This document shows positions 62,314-64,000 of a stretch of DNA of 64,000 bases, one piece after another. Made by a program: the position numbers and the translations under genes. The first letter of the stretch is position 1; the number at the start of each line of letters is the position of its first letter. This DNA comes from Akkermansia biwaensis (GTDB lineage Bacteria > Verrucomicrobiota > Verrucomicrobiia > Verrucomicrobiales > Akkermansiaceae), in NCBI RefSeq assembly GCF_026072915.1, contig NZ_AP025943.1, positions 2,976,001 through 3,040,000 of the forward strand. Direction: 5' to 3'. Under the pieces are notes generated by a model. It saw only the letters and a program-made list of their open reading frames with translations. It ran no database searches and had not been told where the DNA came from.

Positions 62314-63837
62314 ATGCCATCCCTTCCCGAGGACACGGTCGCCTGCTCATGCCCGGCATGCGGCAATCTTTTTGCCGTCAAGACTTCCTTCCTGGGCCAA
62401 CAGGTAAAATGCCCCATTTGCGGCAATCCCGTTACGGCCGCGCAAGACGATGAGAAACGGGACAAAGAAGAAGAATGCCTCCCCTGCCGCTGTAACATAT
62501 GCAGCAATCCGTTCGCCGTCAAGCTCTCCTGTCTGGGTTGCCAGGTCAGGTGCCCCGTCTGCAATTCCATCGTTACAGCCACCTGGGACGTAAAACGGCC
62601 GGAAACCGTATCAGAAGCAACGCGAGAGACAGGGACAACGCCATCCGGACCGGAAAAGGAAGAAGAAAAACGTAGCCGTCCCCCGGTTTCCGAATATCTT
62701 CCTTCACCTCAAAAGAAGGTGGATATACGGGACCTTCCCCGGTTCGCCGAGACCCCGCACGCTCCGGAACGGAACACCACGAAGATCCGCAAGCGGAGGG
62801 AACGGAAGGAGGAGGCCCCGGCCATCGCCACGGCGGGAACCTCCGCCCTGGCGGAAGAATTGCCCGAATACAATCTCCCTTCCGGCGGAACTGCCGGGGA
62901 GGAACGCAAAACCACCTGGCCTGCGTGGCTGTTTGTCTCCGGGCTGGTTCTCGCCGTCCTGGGCGTATTCATGTTCCTCCGCGGCAATGACCTGGAGGCG
63001 GAAGGCGGCAAGATCCTGGACATCTCGGAAAAATTCGTGGATCACGAGGCCGATTTCTCCACGGAAGCGGATGACGCCATGATGCAGGCCCTGAGAGAGA
63101 AGGCGGAACAATACCAGACGGCTTTCCTGCACCGCAGGGAGGAGGACCGGGAAGCGGAATCCGTAGCCAGACACATCACCGCCGCCATGAATGAACTGGC
63201 CCTGTACTGCATGGCTGGGTCCGACGAGGAACGGTTGAACTACGTCATCTCCCCCGCCGCCACGCGGCCGAAGATGGCGCACTGGGCCAAATACGCCCAT
63301 TACAAGGATTACCTGCCCCATGAACCGGGAAAGAGCTCCAAGAACGGCGACCTGCTCCAGATTCCCGTGCTGATGGACGACAATACGATGCGAGCGGCCG
63401 TATTCCTGTATGACCACGACTCCAAAAAATGGCAGCTGGACTGGGAGGCGTGGGAAGGCTATTCCCCCCTTTTTCCGGCCGAATTGAAGAAAAAGCGCCC
63501 TTCTTCCCCCGTTCCGGTGAGGGTAACCATCAGCATGTCCAGCCATTATGCGGCTCCGTTCCTGGAGGAATCCGCCCCGGAAAGCTACCGCCACACCGCC
63601 TACATTGCCTTTACACTGGAATTCCCTAACGGGGAACGCCTGAACGCCTATGTGGACAGATATTCCCCGCTGGCGCTGGAACTGACCAAATTGCTTTACA
63701 ACGGCGCCGTGCGTGCCTGCGTCTCCATTCATTATCCGGCAGACCTCCCCGGCAGCCAATCCGTCATCATAGACAGGCTGGAGTTTCCCGGCTGGATGAG
63801 CGAGACCACCCGGAAGCTTCTTCCCAAAAACAACTGA
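62314..63837 (+). CDS. Double zinc-ribbon membrane protein, hypothetical
   Basis: The 507-aa product starts with two zinc ribbons built on the same plan. The first (residues 11-36) has CPACGNLFAVK... CPICG and the second (about 58-83) has CNICSNPFAVK... CPVCN, evidently a duplication. A basic and Pro-rich linker and a membrane helix (about residues 206-226) follow. The C-terminal 280 residues are a periplasmic domain with no recognised family. The arrangement zinc ribbon plus membrane helix plus external domain is common in Verrucomicrobia and of unknown role. It starts 14 bases after the PBP gene and may be co-transcribed. Confidence 0.75.
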   Translation: MPSLPEDTVACSCPACGNLFAVKTSFLGQQVKCPICGNPVTAAQDDEKRDKEEECLPCRCNICSNPFAVKLSCLGCQVRCPVCNSIVTATWDVKRPETVSEATRETGTTPSGPEKEEEKRSRPPVSEYLPSPQKKVDIRDLPRFAETPHAPERNTTKIRKRRERKEEAPAIATAGTSALAEELPEYNLPSGGTAGEERKTTWPAWLFVSGLVLAVLGVFMFLRGNDLEAEGGKILDISEKFVDHEADFSTEADDAMMQALREKAEQYQTAFLHRREEDREAESVARHITAAMNELALYCMAGSDEERLNYVISPAATRPKMAHWAKYAHYKDYLPHEPGKSSKNGDLLQIPVLMDDNTMRAAVFLYDHDSKKWQLDWEAWEGYSPLFPAELKKKRPSSPVPVRVTISMSSHYAAPFLEESAPESYRHTAYIAFTLEFPNGERLNAYVDRYSPLALELTKLLYNGAVRACVSIHYPADLPGSQSVIIDRLEFPGWMSETTRKLLPKNN

Positions 63838-63864
63838 CCATATTAACCGGATTACCTGTTTTTC

Positions 63865-64000
63865 ATGAGTTCCAAGGCATTAGCGCAGACACAGGACAAG
63901 GCCCTCCAGCTCAATCTGGCGACCTCCATTTACGGGACCTTTGCGGAAATCGGCGCCGGGCAGGAAACGGCCAACTGGTTTTTCCGCGCTTCCGGCGCCG
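63865..64000 (+). CDS. 5' part of a conserved hypothetical protein, cut by the window end
   Basis: Only 45 codons are visible, from ATG at 63865. The translation starts MSSKALAQTQDKALQLN and continues with SIYGTFAEIGAGQETANWFF. The 'YGTFAEIGAGQE...FF' pattern occurs in a conserved bacterial family that I recall as unassigned or variably named. It follows the zinc-ribbon gene by 27 bases. Confidence 0.6.
   Translation, partial: MSSKALAQTQDKALQLNLATSIYGTFAEIGAGQETANWFFRASGA

Noticed and set aside
1-64000. tRNA, rRNA and riboswitch genes
   Set aside because: Intergenic regions were read for cloverleaf landmarks (T-loop GGTTCGA type) and known leader motifs; none was convincing.

Overview
The window looks like a chromosomal segment of a Verrucomicrobium, most probably Akkermansia (muciniphila or a close relative). 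This rests on the GC-rich coding style, genes that often lack a clear Shine-Dalgarno sequence, an M60-type mucinase-like metalloprotease, a secreted GH36-like glycosidase, a MoxR AAA+/DUF58 pair, and lineage-type envelope proteins (alpha/alpha-toroid repeats, a Ser/Thr kinase with a C-terminal membrane helix). No rRNA, tRNA or CRISPR array was seen. Names rest on motifs and remembered families only; no search was run.

Layout. 0-5.9 kb: a tight plus-strand operon of secreted or coiled-coil proteins. It holds a prenyltransferase-like toroid protein, a 77-residue duplicate of that protein's C-terminus, and two related proteins with small beta modules around a lectin-like core. 5.9-10.5 kb: proC with an ABC-2 permease, a winged-helix/nuclease-like orphan, a Ser/Thr kinase and a UDG-like protein. 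10.7-20 kb: a tyrosine phenol-lyase/tryptophanase-family enzyme, an M15 peptidase, a DUF4105 protein, pheST, a CynX-type MFS transporter and an RclC-like membrane protein. 20-25.7 kb: a gene-free gap, an M60-like protease divergent from htpG, and a voltage-gated-type potassium channel.

25.75-30.98 kb is an AT-rich candidate integrative element. An 18-bp near-identical direct repeat lies at both ends. It carries a three-gene minus-strand unit (secreted orphan, a very large Sel1-repeat membrane protein, DUF805 protein) and a divergent tyrosine recombinase. Between the divergent units lies a 131-bp segment bounded by perfect 14-bp inverted repeats, arranged like a phase-variable invertible promoter. 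This is the best candidate for an undescribed system here.

31-47.7 kb is housekeeping and envelope: alr, polA, a GH36-like lipoprotein, a HlyD-type adaptor with a YbjN-like protein, purB, pyrE-nagZ, an L,D-transpeptidase, a 971-aa protein combining a kinase N-lobe remnant with a transglutaminase-like domain, and hemW. 47.7-50.9 kb is a second AT-rich island of three unrecognised exported proteins.

51-64 kb: an orphan coiled-coil membrane protein, serS, a long gap, a zinc alcohol dehydrogenase, a frameshifted gene, an N-carbamoylputrescine amidase-like nitrilase, moxR-DUF58, pth, a class A PBP whose transpeptidase site has lost its catalytic Ser and Lys, a double zinc-ribbon protein, and the start of another gene. 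Where promoters can be read they are sigma70-like (TTGAC... with 17-18 bp spacing), and several intrinsic terminators are clear.
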